NCBI GenBank assembly: GCA_015499995.1
Contig: JADNRV010000052.1
Coordinates: 124,001-188,000, forward strand
Source: Flammula alnicola
Lineage: Eukaryota; Basidiomycota; Agaricomycetes; Agaricales; Strophariaceae
Reading direction: 5' to 3'
Length of the DNA stretch: 64,000 bases
Of this stretch, positions 46,544-57,515 are shown one piece after another. How positions within the stretch are numbered: the stretch's first letter is position 1; each line of letters begins with the position of its first letter. The translations under genes were made by a program, and so were the position numbers. The notes under the pieces were generated by a model that ran no database searches, had not been told where the DNA came from, and saw only the letters and a program-made list of their open reading frames with translations.

Positions 46544-49218
46544 ATGGCAACTGAAGCGAACTCTGTTCCTCATCCAACCCTGATTTCGGTGAGTCTTATT
46601 CAACGTTCGAAGCCTCTCTTGCGAAATTAATCTTCTTTGATTAACAGGTTGACCCCTTTGTGTGAGAATAGACATCAGTATATGAAGCGAACGTTAGAGT
46701 AACTGATGAGATACTGAATGCAGTCCTGCCGACCAACAGAAGGTAAGTTCACTTCTATGAATCCGTCTATCATCTTCCTGACGATCGAGCGTGGCGTAGG
46801 GTATTCACAACCGTTGGCAGTAAGATCTTCGTGTTTGCTTGTTATTTGCAGCACTAAGAATACCTCTCAGCCCTGATATCCCTCCCATCGCAACTGTGAA
46901 GCCAGGACAGGTGAGGAATTTGCCCTCAATCTTTCGAATAGAAAGATTTATCAGTGCCTCCAGACTTTCAAAATCGAGTGTGTCGGTAAGGATTCTGCTT
47001 TCTCTATTAAAAAGAGAGTTGTCCGCAGCTGAGAATTGTTGTCCAGACTGGACTGGTGCACAAATCGGCAACAACGATTGTGAGTGCTGAGTCGCTTTAC
47101 TAAAACACATACATGAATTCATTCGTAATCTTCTTCTCAGTTAGCGATGATATCAGGAATGTCGACTTGACTAAGATTCATAATCTTTCTGGACCTATTG
47201 CAGTTGAAGGCGCCGAGCCTGGAGATTGCTTGGTTGTTGACATCCTGGATAGTAAGTTTGGTTCAATACGGTTGCGTATTCCTATTCTGACGATGATTAC
47301 AAGTTAAACCGTTCGATAAAATGCCCTGGGGATACACAGTAATTCCGAATCACTTATTCGGTCACCAGATCCTAATCACTGAATCTAGGGCATCTTCGAA
47401 CTAGAGAATGGAGGAGGACTTTTCGGTGGGTTTAGCCTTTCCTTTCGATAAAACCATTTCTAAATATCTGTATTCAACAGCTAAGGAATTCAACAGCAGA
47501 GCAGCGAAAGCTATTTGGGATCTTAATGGTATGCCGGAGAACTATCGTAAGCCGAGAAAATCAGTCTAAAGAACTCCCATACTCCAGGCGTTTACGCTAC
47601 CTCTCGACACATTCCTGGCGTTCGCTTCGCCGGCGTCACACACCCTGGTCTCATCGGAACTGCTCCGTCCCCAGAGTTGTTAGCCACCTGGAATAAACGT
47701 GAGGGGGGACTTATCGAAGCTCATGGAATTTCCGTGCCGCCAGTGGCGTTCCCTCCTGAGCCGATAGGGGCATACGTGGGCCAGGACCTTGATCCAAAGC
47801 TCATGGAGAAGATTGCGAAAGAGGGTGCAAGGACAGTTCCAGGACGAGAGCATGGTGGAAACTGCGACGTATGTCATATGGACTTGGACCTTTTAAATCG
47901 TTCTGACGATTCTTCTTTCTCTGGTCGTAGATCAAGAATCTCTCGAGGTGCGTACCGATGTGACCCATTTTTCACTACGAGCTCATGTCTGCCAAAGGGG
48001 TTCTCGTTGCTACTTCCCTGTTTTCGTCAAAGGAGCCAATCTTTCTGTTGGAGATTTGCATTTCTCCCAAGGCGATGTCAGTGGATCTTATCATACTACG
48101 TCTTTTATGTCATGCTTAATGCCATTATTTCGCACTAGGGAGAGGTAATGCGATTTTCTCCGTAATACTTGACAGGGTTAACGACCCTTCCTCTTTTAGA
48201 TGTCTTTCTGTGGTGCCATTGAAATGGTATTTTATGAGCGAGTCGAAATCCCGATCGATGCTAATCACTTTTTAGGCCGGAATCATCACATTTAGCACCA
48301 GTATTATCAAAGGAGGAGTCGAGAAATTTGCCTTGAAGCAACCAATCTTCTTGGTGAGCAGACCTTGATATCCTCATGTATACAATGGTTTAATTTGAAT
48401 GTTTGATAGCCTTCTCCTATTGACCCCATGTACTCCCAAAAGGTGCACAATAATACACCCAACTACTAGGAAAACAACCTGATTTATGGTGCCTCTGTAT
48501 AGCTTGTCTTCGAAGGATTGAGTGTCGATATTCGTAAGCCTCCTTGTTGCTGTCATACTCTTTCTTGTCTCATGAATTACATGAAAACAGATGGCGATGG
48601 AAAGCAATACAATATGGATGCGTAAGCCATTCAGCTCACCATTTCCATCAAAACCTATTCAACAGAATTCTCGTAGAACTGTCGCCTATAAACAGGCCGC
48701 GCTGAATGCGATCGCTTATCTTATGAAGGTAAGCCCTTCCTCAGTTCTTCATATCTCTGAATTGCGCTGATACCTGCATACCTGAAGATTGGATACAGTA
48801 CGTCAAATATTTCTGCCCTAGGATTTGACTAACATTTCCGCTTTTCTATAAAGCTCGTGAACAATGCTGTACGTTCAACCTAATAATCCATCAAATTTTC
48901 CCTTGCTAATGGATACTCGCGTAGACCTTCTGCTCTCAGCCGCACCTGTAGAGAGCCACGTTGGAGCTGTCGTTGTAAATATTTTATTTTATTCCAAATT
49001 TGATAATTCTTAGGCTTCATTTTTTCCATAGGATTCACCGAATGCCTGCGTGACGCTGGCCATTCCTACTGGAATTTTCGATCATGTCAGTCCTTATCCC
49101 ACTTGATACTTGAGTGGCATATGTCTAAAATCACATTTAGGACATTCTTCCAAAACCTGAAGGACTCTTGAAGAAAGACTTTGGTCAGTGCGCTATCAGG
49201 AGCGACGGCGTCGTTTAG
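46544..49218 (+). CDS. Formamidase / acetamidase family enzyme (421 aa, 26 exons)
   Basis: Hydrolyses formamide (or short amides) to ammonia and the acid; nitrogen scavenging, cytosolic. Exons: 46544-46588, 46648-46661, 46724-46742, 46800-46819, 46871-46910, 46964-46985, 47047-47079, 47141-47251, 47304-47338, 47389-47425, 47481-47528, 47588-47868, 47931-47947, 47998-48076, 48139-48144, 48200-48226, 48276-48353, 48410-48442, 48503-48533, 48591-48621, 48677-48728, 48788-48797, 48854-48868, 48925-48974, 49032-49085 and 49141-49218; total 1266 nt. Recognised family blocks: GIHNRWHPDIPP, ECVDWTGAQIGNND, VEGAEPGD, PWGYTGIFE, SRHIPGVRFAGV.HPG, PGREHGGNCDIKNLSRGS, GDLHFSQGDGEMSFCGAIEM, LLLSAAPVESHVGAVVDSPN. 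Many junctions fall inside these blocks, which confirms the splicing. The 15th exon is six nucleotides (GGAGAG). Confidence 0.85.
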
Positions 49219-49494
49219 GCACTCTATCTATGAAGGATGGCATGCAACTAACTGTAAAAAATATGACTATTACCAAGGAATGAACCGACAGATTTTCTCC
49301 GTATGTTTTTTCTGAGTTACGAATGGCGGGGGCAGTTCCCAGGGCAAAGGTTAGGTATATATAAACTTCCTTAACATTCCTCAGTCACTTCGGGGCAAGC
49401 ACTTACGCACCTTTGAAGAGAAAGCTAAGCAGTCTTTTTCCCGTAAATGTTTGGTTGATCGCAATGCTTTGTTTGTTTGTCTTCTTGCGGTTTG

Positions 49495-49680
49495 GTTCTA
49501 TAACCCGCGGAACATCCTTTGGGACCTTAACATCGTATTCCGCCTCAAGGTGGACCGTCGTTCCACTTCCAACCTTCCATTTCCATTCGAATTTACCTTC
49601 CTTCTCTCCGCCCTCCCCATCCACAATTTTCTCGTAGCCAACTTGCAGCCCATCGTTCTTGAGGTCAGAGTTTCGGAGTC
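49495..49680 (-). pseudogene. DUF4139 gene fragment (C-terminal remnant)
   Basis: The minus strand carries a near copy of the last about 60 codons of the 53514-55919 gene: NDGLQVG..KIVDGEG-like, EKEGKFEWKWKVGSG, LEAEYDVKVPKDVPRVIEPN. The remaining about 650 codons, start and promoter-proximal exons are missing, and the upstream end is frame-shifted relative to the intact gene. Confidence 0.8.
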
Positions 49681-49919
49681 AACTTCTTGAAGTTCCAACT
49701 TGAACTTATCAATGCTAATTTAAATTAAGTATACTTATTTATTTATTTCTAAAGACAAAGCCGCCAAGGCCAAATATCACGGCTTCAGCTAATAGCCTTC
49801 GATACTCCATCAATCTTGATCGACGTTGGCAACTCTGAAATCCTTCTGTCTCCAACCTGGACGCTGCCAGAGTGGTAGAATGCCGTAGGAAGTGATTTAT
49901 ACCAGTCAGCTAGAGAAAT

Positions 49920-50622
49920 ATGGTTCGATTCAAAGTGAGTAGCAATTGTAATATCTTCTTTTCGTTACTGAAGTTGGGAAGTGGTCAGAACCGTTGGATC
50001 CTCGTTGAATTTATACCGGTTGCCCAAGGAATCGCGCAGCTGGGAAAATCTGGAAGCGGTCCTCAGATTGACGGAAAGACGATATGGGCAGCATTGAAGC
50101 AGAGCGTTTTGATCAACTTTGGTGACACGGGGTGGGGTGCTGTCGGACTCTCTTTAACCGGTATGTTTCTTATAAGTTTGCCATTGGAGGTGCTGAGATG
50201 TGTATGAATCTATAGTCAAGTATTTTTCCCCGATGACAAACATCTGCATCATCCGGGTGGCTCGCGATCAACACAACATCGCTTGGGGAGCCCTGACGCT
50301 CTTGACGGTTATTGAGGGAGCGAGGTATATCCCGAACGTGGTTCACGTATCAGGTGTGCAAGCTTCTTGCGCGTCTTTTGTATCACTATCTCATACTATC
50401 GATTTCAGGGACCATAAAGCACGCACAACTTGCTGCGATAGCCCATAATCGTGAAGTCATTGCCCGCTACAGAGCTCTGGCTAAAAGTCCGGGTATGATT
50501 TCCATTTTTTTGCGCCCAATTTTCGAGTTGACGTTCATTGGTGCTTCTTAGTTGCATACCAAGATAGTTATGAGGCGTTCCTTGAGACCAGCGAACTCGA
50601 GATCGAAGCTTTGCAAGATTGA
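49920..50622 (+). CDS. POP5: RNase P / RNase MRP subunit Pop5 (159 aa)
   Basis: Nuclear protein subunit of RNase P and MRP, for tRNA 5'-end and rRNA processing. Exons 49920-49934, 49989-50160, 50216-50353, 50409-50492 and 50552-50622 (480 nt). Rpp14/Pop5 signatures: MVRFK.NRWILVEF at the start, GKTIWAALKQSVLINFGDTGWGAVG, then VKYFSPMTNICIIRVARDQH, WGALTLLT.IEG, YIPNVVHVSGTIKHAQLAAI, and a C-terminal YQDSYEAFLETSELEIEAL. The 15-nt first exon encodes only MVRFK. It is divergent from the DUF4139 fragment. A second, decayed copy lies inverted at 52592-53188; this one is the intact copy. Confidence 0.88.
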
Positions 50623-50650
50623 AAAATTTGTTTGTGTCGGGCATGGATTC

Positions 50651-51066
50651 GGCGGTGTTCTGGGGTACATCCAGTCATTAACCATCGCTTCCTCTTTAAC
50701 ATGTACACTACACCTACATAGAACGCACCCACGTCTGTACCCTGAGTCACTTTCACACTCCATTGAAATCCCGTGTTTCCAGCAGCCTGCTATTTTTGGT
50801 TGTGACTTTATAGCCGGAAAGCCGCGCGATTTTCATTGAGACCAGTCAAAATGAAATTTCTCGTGAACAACGTCCCGACGCCCTGCATCTCCAAATTTTC
50901 ACAAAGTCCGTTCTACGTCCATCTAAGTTCAATGCTTTGACATATAAAAGACCTTTCTAGCCATTCTTTAGCTGAACTCGACGAAGAGGACGGTCTTCAC
51001 CACGCCTACGAGGGGTGCATTCTTTTTTTTCGCACCCGTTAACCCATAAACCCATTTTTCTCGACG
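50651..51066. promoter_or_regulatory. Upstream region of the aminotransferase-type gene
   Basis: Contains TATAAAAG at 50943-50950, about 117 bp before the ATG at 51067. Nothing else recognised. Confidence 0.4.
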
Positions 51067-52532
51067 ATGGACACGAAAGAGAAGCAGTCCGCCCTCCAAA
51101 AGAGCTTGTCTGCCGCTCTCGCATCGCGCGATAAACGCTGGATCCGGAGACGACTACCAGACCCGAACACGTCCTCCTCGAGCTCACCCTTGATCGACTT
51201 CAACTCGAACGACTACATCTCGCTGTCCAACTCCTCCAAATTGCGTGCTCATTTCCTCCAACGACTCTCCGAGGCCCCGGACGTCCTCGGCTCAGGTGGA
51301 TCCAGGTTGCTCGTGAACGGACGCGCACACGCCGCGCTGGAAGCTCGCCTTTCCGAGTTTTTCCGCGCGGAGACGGCCCTGCTGTTCAACTCGGGGTTCG
51401 ACGCCAACGTTGGGTTCTTCTCGTGCATCCCGCAACCCGGGGACGTGATCGTGTACGACGAGTACATCCATGCATCCGTGCATGACGGGATACGGGCCTC
51501 CCGGGTGCGCGACGCTCAATTCTCGTTCAGCCATAACTCGCTGCCTGACTTGCGGAGGCTTCTCTGTCGATTGCGGGACGAAAGGGCGGGGTTGAGGACG
51601 GGTGGAAACAGCTTGTTCTTGTCGGTGGAGAGCTTGTATAGCATGGACGGGACGTTTTCGCCACTACGAGAAATCGTAGAGATGTTAGAAGAGTTGTTCC
51701 CACTCAAAAACGGGTATCTGGTCGTGGATGAAGCTCATTCAACCGGGATCTATGGGCCTCAGGGAAGAGGACGCGTCGCTCAGCTTGGATTAGAGGATAG
51801 AGTCCTGGCGAGATTGCACACCTTTGGGAAAGCGCTAGCTGCCACGGGAGGTGTGTTTTGTATGCCTTTTCAAAGAAATTTACTGATCTCTGCTGTATTA
51901 TCTAGCGGTGATATTGACAACCACCCTCATTCGAGACTATCTCTTGAATTATGCAAGATCGCTTATTTATACCACATCGCTCAGTTATGCTAATATTATC
52001 GCGGCCGACTGTTCATTCGATATGCTGACAGACGGGACAGCACAACATGTAAGAGCTTTCTTAGTTCCAAGGACCACAACAATTTCTAATAAATCCCACT
52101 TGCTAGTTATCGAACCGACTGCTCGAGCTGTCGTCTTATTTCACCCAGACCCTTCAACCCCTGTTGGAATCGCAGAACATTCCCCCTACACTTGTCCGTC
52201 TTCCCTCTCACCTCCAACTAGCGTCGTCTTCCCTGGACCCCCCTTCCCCCATTATACCCGTTCTAACGCCACACCCGCGTCCGCTCTCCACCTACCTCCT
52301 CGCACTGGGGATGAACGCGCGCCCCATCACGTGGCCTACGGTGCCTAAAGGTAAAGACCGCGTCCGCGTGTGTCTGCACGCCGGCAACACGAAGGAGGAT
52401 GTGGATCGCTTGGTGCATGGGATCATCAAATGGGCGGAGGAGACCATCAGGGAGCGCGAGAAGGAGATGAATGTCGGTCCTAGACGACTCCAGAGGGATG
52501 CCCTTCCAGGAATTTTAGAAAGCAAATTATAA
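51067..52532 (+). CDS. 8-amino-7-oxononanoate synthase-like PLP enzyme (450 aa)
   Basis: Alpha-oxoamine synthase family; by similarity pattern it condenses pimeloyl-CoA and alanine in biotin synthesis, but close relatives serve other pathways. Exons 51067-51850, 51906-52048 and 52107-52532 (1353 nt). Motifs: FNSNDYISL near the start, GSGGSRLLVNG, a HA.LE..L..F block, VYDEYIHASVHDG, the cofactor aspartate motif VVDEAHSTG (Asp221, His224), and the Schiff-base lysine motif HTFGKALAATG (Lys255). The first intron falls right after this motif. The C-terminal domain ends with RVRVCLHAGNTKEDVDRLV, the usual helper domain. All catalytic residues are present. The gene lies in the spacer between the two arms of the POP5/DUF4139 inverted duplication and was not duplicated itself. 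Confidence 0.82.
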
Positions 52533-52591
52533 TCAGAAACCTAGACCTGCAGTAATATGTACTTTCACAAAATGGGCAGCGAAACAGTTTT

Positions 52592-53188
52592 TTAGTCCTG
52601 CAATGCTTCGATCTCGAGTTCGCTAGTCTGAGGAACGCCTCAAAACTATCTTGGTACGCAACTAGGAGGCACCAATAAACATCGACTCAATTACAGGATT
52701 TAATAAAATGGAAGTCATACATACCGGCATTTTTAGCCAGGGCTCTGTAACGTGCAATGGACTTCACAATTATGAGCTATCGTGCGTGCTTCATGGTCCC
52801 TAAAATCGATAGTATGAGATGCTGATGCAAAAGACGAGCAAGGAGCTTGCACACGTGATAAGTGAACCACATTTGGGATATAGCTCACTCCCTCAATAAT
52901 TGTTAAGAGTGTCAGAGCTCCCCAAGCGATGTTGTGTTGATCGTGAGCCACCTGAAAGATGCAGATGTTTGTCGTCGGGGAGAGGTATTTGACTGTAGAA
53001 TCATACATCGAGTCAGCAAGAAACATACCGGTTAAAGAGAGTCCTGTACCGCTTCCTGATTTTCCCAGTTGCGCGATTCCTTGGGCGACCGGTTTAAAGT
53101 CAACGAGGATCCAACGGTTCTGACCACTTCCCAACTTCAGTGACGAAAAGAAGAAATTACAATGGCTACTCACCTTGAATCGACCCAT
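52592..53188 (-). pseudogene. POP5 pseudogene (inverted copy)
   Basis: Alignable with the intact POP5 from its ATG to its stop, including introns. It has lost 81 nt (27 codons, the GKTIWAALKQ...GWGAV core) near 53047, has about 10 nt missing in the KHAQLAA region, and has several single-base insertions and deletions in the last two exons. Substitutions hit otherwise invariant positions. The deleted helix is central to the family, so the product would not fold as Pop5. Confidence 0.85.
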
Positions 53189-53469
53189 ATTTATCTAGGT
53201 GACTAGTCAAAAAAAGGCCCCTACGGCATTCTACCACTCTGACAGAGTTCAGACAACAGAGCAGGAGAACAGGTCACGCCGGTGTCTGGAGTTGACAAAG
53301 TTGTCTGATTAGGAATATGTTGTTTGGCGTCGGTGGCGTTGTCCTTCGGCACAAATAATCCAGTCATAATTTCAGCCCGGGACCTTGCTTCTCCTTGCTT
53401 CCGCGACTCTTGACTCCTCTTGAGTGCCATGAGGCTGTTAGTATGGTGGTCGGTCCCGAATGGTTCCAG

Positions 53470-53476
53470 TATAAAG
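53470..53476 (+). promoter_or_regulatory. Possible TATA box of the DUF4139 gene
   Basis: TATAAAG 38 bp before the ATG at 53514. The short distance makes the assignment tentative. Confidence 0.3.
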
Positions 53477-53513
53477 CACAGTAGCGTTCGACCTTACAAA
53501 ATCTCGAACCACC

Positions 53514-55919
53514 ATGGCCCCCAACCTCATTACGCTACAAGCCTCTGAACATCCTATCAAGTCTGTGACGATTTCCAAGTCATCCAAGGCAGAAGTCGTT
53601 CGCACTTTTGCTGTAGATCTGAAGGTACGCCCCCATTCGTATTCCATTTCGTAGTATAAACATTTTTTGTCGTGGAACGATAGCAAGGGCAAAATAGGAT
53701 CGAGATAAAGGGTCTTCCGAGTACTATTGATGCTGTCCGACCATCTGGGTTAGGCGCAGCTCGCCTCGACGATTTTCTCTGTACTATGGGACGTAACAAA
53801 TTCCCGCATCACATCCAAGCTACCTCTTCAGAAATTATTCGTGTTTTGTCCGTGAAGAAAGCTGCGCTTGAGAGTGAGAGAGTTGTCAGGGAGCAAGAGT
53901 CGCACCTTCTCCTGAGATATGCGCAGACTTTGTCTGGCGAGCATGTCACTCCGAAGCAGATGTCAGATTTTTTACAGAATTACGTCGTTCAGGGTCGTAA
54001 CATTGTCGAAGCTGTAGGAAACCTCGTAATTGTTCAAGGAAATTCGTGAGCTAACCATGATATTTAGATCACGAAGCTCAATGAGCAAATCGTGGAAATT
54101 GACTGTCAGATTGACGCTGAAAAAGATAATGTATCTTCAAAGCGAGGAGAAGCTGACAGCCGAATAGATGCTGTTGTTAGTTCCGACACAGACAGTTCGG
54201 TCACCCTTATGCTGACTTACAGTAAGTACTACGACAATAAAATATCCATACTCTTGAAGAAGGAGCTAACATTCTTATTATCAGTCGTCGGCAATTGCAA
54301 ATGGGACTCGAAATACGAGCTCCACACTACGACACAGAGCGGAAAGCCATCTCGCTCTGTCTCTCTGCACTATCTGGCGACGATTACTCAAAGTACCGGC
54401 GAGGATTGGACCGACGCTGCGCTGACACTGAGCACGATCAAAACTGATCTGGTGGCGAAGCATCTCCCGCAATCGCTTCCTCTCAAAATTCGTCCAGCAG
54501 GTGCATTGAAGTCGGGGTTCGCCCAAGAAGCTGAGAAAAAGAACGCTTTTTCCAATTTTATTCAATCTCAGCAAACTTTCTTTGGGTCGACGGCACAGTT
54601 GAACACTTCCAATACCGGCGGTCTCTTCGGGGCCGCTGCTCCCAACACCAACACTGTTAATCAGTCTCAAAAACCTGTATTTGGATCGTCCACTGGCAAC
54701 TCCCAAGCTCCTGTTCAATCTTTCGGACAGCAGAATGCCCAGGCGTTCGCCAGTGAATCAGTATTTGGCGGTGGGGGAGGTGGCGCTCCACTATCTATTA
54801 GGAACGCACCAGTGCAACCCGTCCTCTTCGGCGATGCGACACCCACCGTTTTCGGGGCAGCACCTTCAGCTTCCGCGTTTGGCTCATCGACCGCAGCCCC
54901 AGTCGTTCACTCGTCAAACTCTGTCTTCGCATTACCACAAGTTCCCGTGATCGATCCGAGCCTGGGAGCGTACCAACCTGAACTTTCCAGCGCATACGCT
55001 GCGCCGCTGGAAGAGAGTGTTGACGACGTCAAACAGGATGGTGCTCCTGGTGAAATAACTGAGCCCACTACGATCGTCAAGGAGACGCCTCTTTCCATGT
55101 CTTTCGCTGTTTGCGGACAATCGACGATCCCTTCCGACGGTCTTAACCATCGCGTTACCCTTGCCGTCCTTCCGTTCCAGGCGAAGGTCTCGTACATCTC
55201 TATTCCACGCGACGACCCGAGCATCTTCTTGCAGGTAAATTCAACCTTTATTTAGGATATTATGTCTAGTGACATGTTTATACTCCAGTGTGAAGTGAAG
55301 AATAGCAGTGAATATAGGCTGCTTGCTGGGCCGATGAGTGTGATCATCGATGGCAGCTATATATCAACGACTTCAATTACAACTGTACGTTCTCTTTCCG
55401 TATTTACCAGAATCTCCCAGTCATCTAATCAAAATTCATTTTCAACAGGACATAAACCCTGGCGACAACTTTGAATGCGTGCTCGGGAACGACATGTCTA
55501 CTAAGGTCACTTATACGCGTTCCTCGAAAACCGTTAAATCAGACGGAGGCGCGTTTTCCGAAGATACCAACACCACTACATACACGACCAAGATCTCGGT
55601 CCACAATAAACACCCTTTCGCCATTACCGACCTCCTCGTGCGCGATTGCGTTCCAGTGTCCGAAGACAAACGCTTCAAGGTCATCCTTCGCAAGCCCTTC
55701 GGACTTGCAGATGCCAAGGACGGGAAAACAGTCGACCTCCAGAACGATGGACTCCAGGTTGGGTGGGAGAAACTTGTGGATGGGAAGGGCAGAGAGAAGG
55801 AAGGTAAATTCGAATGGAAATGGAAGGTTGGAAGTGGAGCGACGGTCAACCTTGAAGCGCAATACGATGTCAAGGTCCCAAAGGATGTTTCTTGGGTTAT
55901 AGGATCTAACCGTCAGTGA
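53514..55919 (+). CDS. DUF4139 (mucoidy-inhibitor-like) domain protein, 707 aa
   Basis: Exons 53514-53624, 53684-54025, 54068-54221, 54285-55234, 55289-55384 and 55449-55919 (2124 nt). The N-terminal DUF4140-like domain has AEVVRTFAVDLKQGQNRIEIKGLPSTID. A coiled-coil segment (about 90-180) precedes the DUF4139 domain. DUF4139 blocks: W.SKYELH, SLHYLATITQSTGEDWTDAALTLST, then after a Gly/Ser/Phe/Gln-rich insert (about 290-420, with FG-type motifs such as VFGSS, VFGG, LFGD, AFGSS) YISIPRDDPSIFLQCEVKNSSEYRLLAGP.SV..DG, INPGDNFECVLG and LEAQYDVKVPK. The biochemical function is unknown in fungi. The FG-rich insert resembles nucleoporin-like disorder by composition only. This is the intact copy of a duplicated gene; a C-terminal remnant is at 49495-49680. 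Confidence 0.85.
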
Positions 55920-56186
55920 CCATACCTGGTCTGTCCTGTATCCATATCGGTCTAGGGCCGACAGCGGGGGGTTTCACACTTGTATAGCGCCCATCGCTAT
56001 TTCTCTGTATGACAAAATAGCATTCCTCGATTTTTATCCGACATATAAAATTTGATAGATGGTCAGAGACCATGACATCAGAAATCCGACCGAGATATAC
56101 TCGTAAGCATGTGCAGGAATAGAAAAGCGAGGCATTGCCATGAACCAGACATTTACGGGAAAAAGACTCAGAGATACCCTGCATAA

Positions 56187-56412
56187 TGACTGAGGAATGT
56201 CAAGAAAGTGTATATATGTATGTATACCTAACCTTGGGCAATCAATAAGTAGATCCCTCTGTTGGATCTATTTCATGTTCTTTTCCCAAAGTCCACCACT
56301 CCTTTGTCCGCAGAGTTTCTTTGTGATACCTCACTTGAATTCCCATTGCTATAAGAATATTTCGGTCAAATTTCGAGATCCTATGACATGATTTATCGAG
56401 GTCGAGGTCAAA
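56187..56412 (+). repeat. Repeat D, copy 1
   Basis: Closely matches 59529-59753 in the same orientation, starting TAATGACTGAGGAATGTCAA and ending in the TTTATCGAG.TCGAGGTCAAATT block. The first about 50 bp also match the left arm of the inverted duplication (about 49310-49390), so the block belongs partly to the DUF4139 3' flank. Confidence 0.75.
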
Positions 56413-56443
56413 TTGCTGATCTGGCATAACTTGCGACCAGTGT

Positions 56444-56484
56444 TTTCAGGCCGTCGTACTAAGCCTTAGTACGACGGCCTGAAA
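56444..56484. repeat. Perfect 41-nt palindrome (20-bp arms, 1-nt spacer)
   Basis: The left arm TTTCAGGCCGTCGTACTAAG is exactly reverse-complementary to the right arm, with a single C between. No gene reads through it. Confidence 0.95.
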
Positions 56485-57430
56485 CTTACACTGTCAACAA
56501 TTTCCTGGGAGCCGACGAAGGACGGATTCCCGAACATTGGTGTACTTTTTTTTCAGATGCATTGTCGCGGGCCATGAAAACTTTTCGACTTCGGCCTTCA
56601 TCCAGAGGACGGTTGGAATTGCATTGGCCTTAGGGGGCAAAAAAAAAACATCCGCGCGGCGTTATTGGCACATGTGAGCTCTGAAGCTCTGAAGGGAGAC
56701 TCAAATCCTCCGACTGTAACATGAGTTGTAACCTGAGTATAGGATCATCGCCGCGTTCTTTATGTACTTATAATGTTGCTTATAATCATGTATACGTCCT
56801 CACCGTGTATTGCCGTGTATATAATTAAAATTAATCTCAGTGGCGCCAGATTGTGGAAGGAAAGAAAGAAACGGAGCGAGACCAGAACGGCAGACAACGA
56901 AGCAGGCGACATGGCCATCGGTTTCTCAGGACTGCAATATGTAGACCTGTATCCCATGACCCTTTGAAGTTGATGAGGTCGACAGACAATCAACTCATGG
57001 TACACTTCCTTCCTTCCTTGCGTTGATCCCATAAATGACTAGACTCCGTGCAGGCCGGTTGTTCCTTTACTTATAGGACCTCGCCCCAACCTCGCCCGCC
57101 GGTAAAATCCCCCGTCCATCCATCCATCCATCCGGCATGATCGGTCGCGACCCGGGTCCCCTGATTCTGGCGGGATCATGACCAATCCGACTTATTTTGA
57201 TTCCAGCATGCTCTGTCGGCTTTTGAAGTTCTCCAACCAAGTACCACTGGAAGTCTGGGTTGCAAAATTACGATACTTACATCTGTATTCTATGGAAGTC
57301 ATCTGTCCATCTCCTTGAATTTTCGTGTGTTCGGCGTTCAAAAATATATTTTATTCACAGGGAAAGGCAGGCTGCAAGTAACCCTCCTCCTTTTGCCAAA
57401 ATGCTAGGGATGAATCGAATGTCTTTGGAG
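56485..57430. other. Intergenic with small simple repeats
   Basis: Holds A-tracts (56639-56648), a short (CATC)n run (about 57117-57133) and AT-rich sequence. No gene was recognised. Confidence 0.45.
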
Positions 57431-57438
57431 TATAAAAA
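57431..57438 (+). promoter_or_regulatory. TATA box of the secreted cysteine-rich gene
   Basis: TATAAAAA about 85 bp before the ATG at 57516. Confidence 0.5.
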
Positions 57439-57515
57439 GGGTACACAAGTTTCTCAATTCTTCATTGTGAATCCCAACTCACAAGCCTTACCAGTCTACT
57501 CAAAGATTCCAAACC

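Larger units (their letters stand above)
49310..50650. repeat. Inverted duplication, left arm (POP5 intact, DUF4139 truncated)
   Basis: The reverse complement matches parts of 52570-56240 in matching order: a DUF4139 3' flank (TTTACGGGAAAAAGACT block), the DUF4139 C-terminal codons, the inter-gene block AGAGTGGTAGAATGCCGTAGG, and POP5 to just past its stop. Most of the DUF4139 body is absent from this arm. The 220 bp after the formamidase stop (49219-49310) holds nothing else recognised. Confidence 0.8.
52570..56240. repeat. Inverted duplication, right arm (DUF4139 intact, POP5 decayed)
   Basis: Counterpart of 49310-50650 in reverse orientation: decayed POP5 (minus), the shared inter-gene block AGAATGCCGTAGG, the intact DUF4139 gene (plus) and its 3' flank with the TTTACGGGAAAAAGACT block at about 56155. 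Confidence 0.8.
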
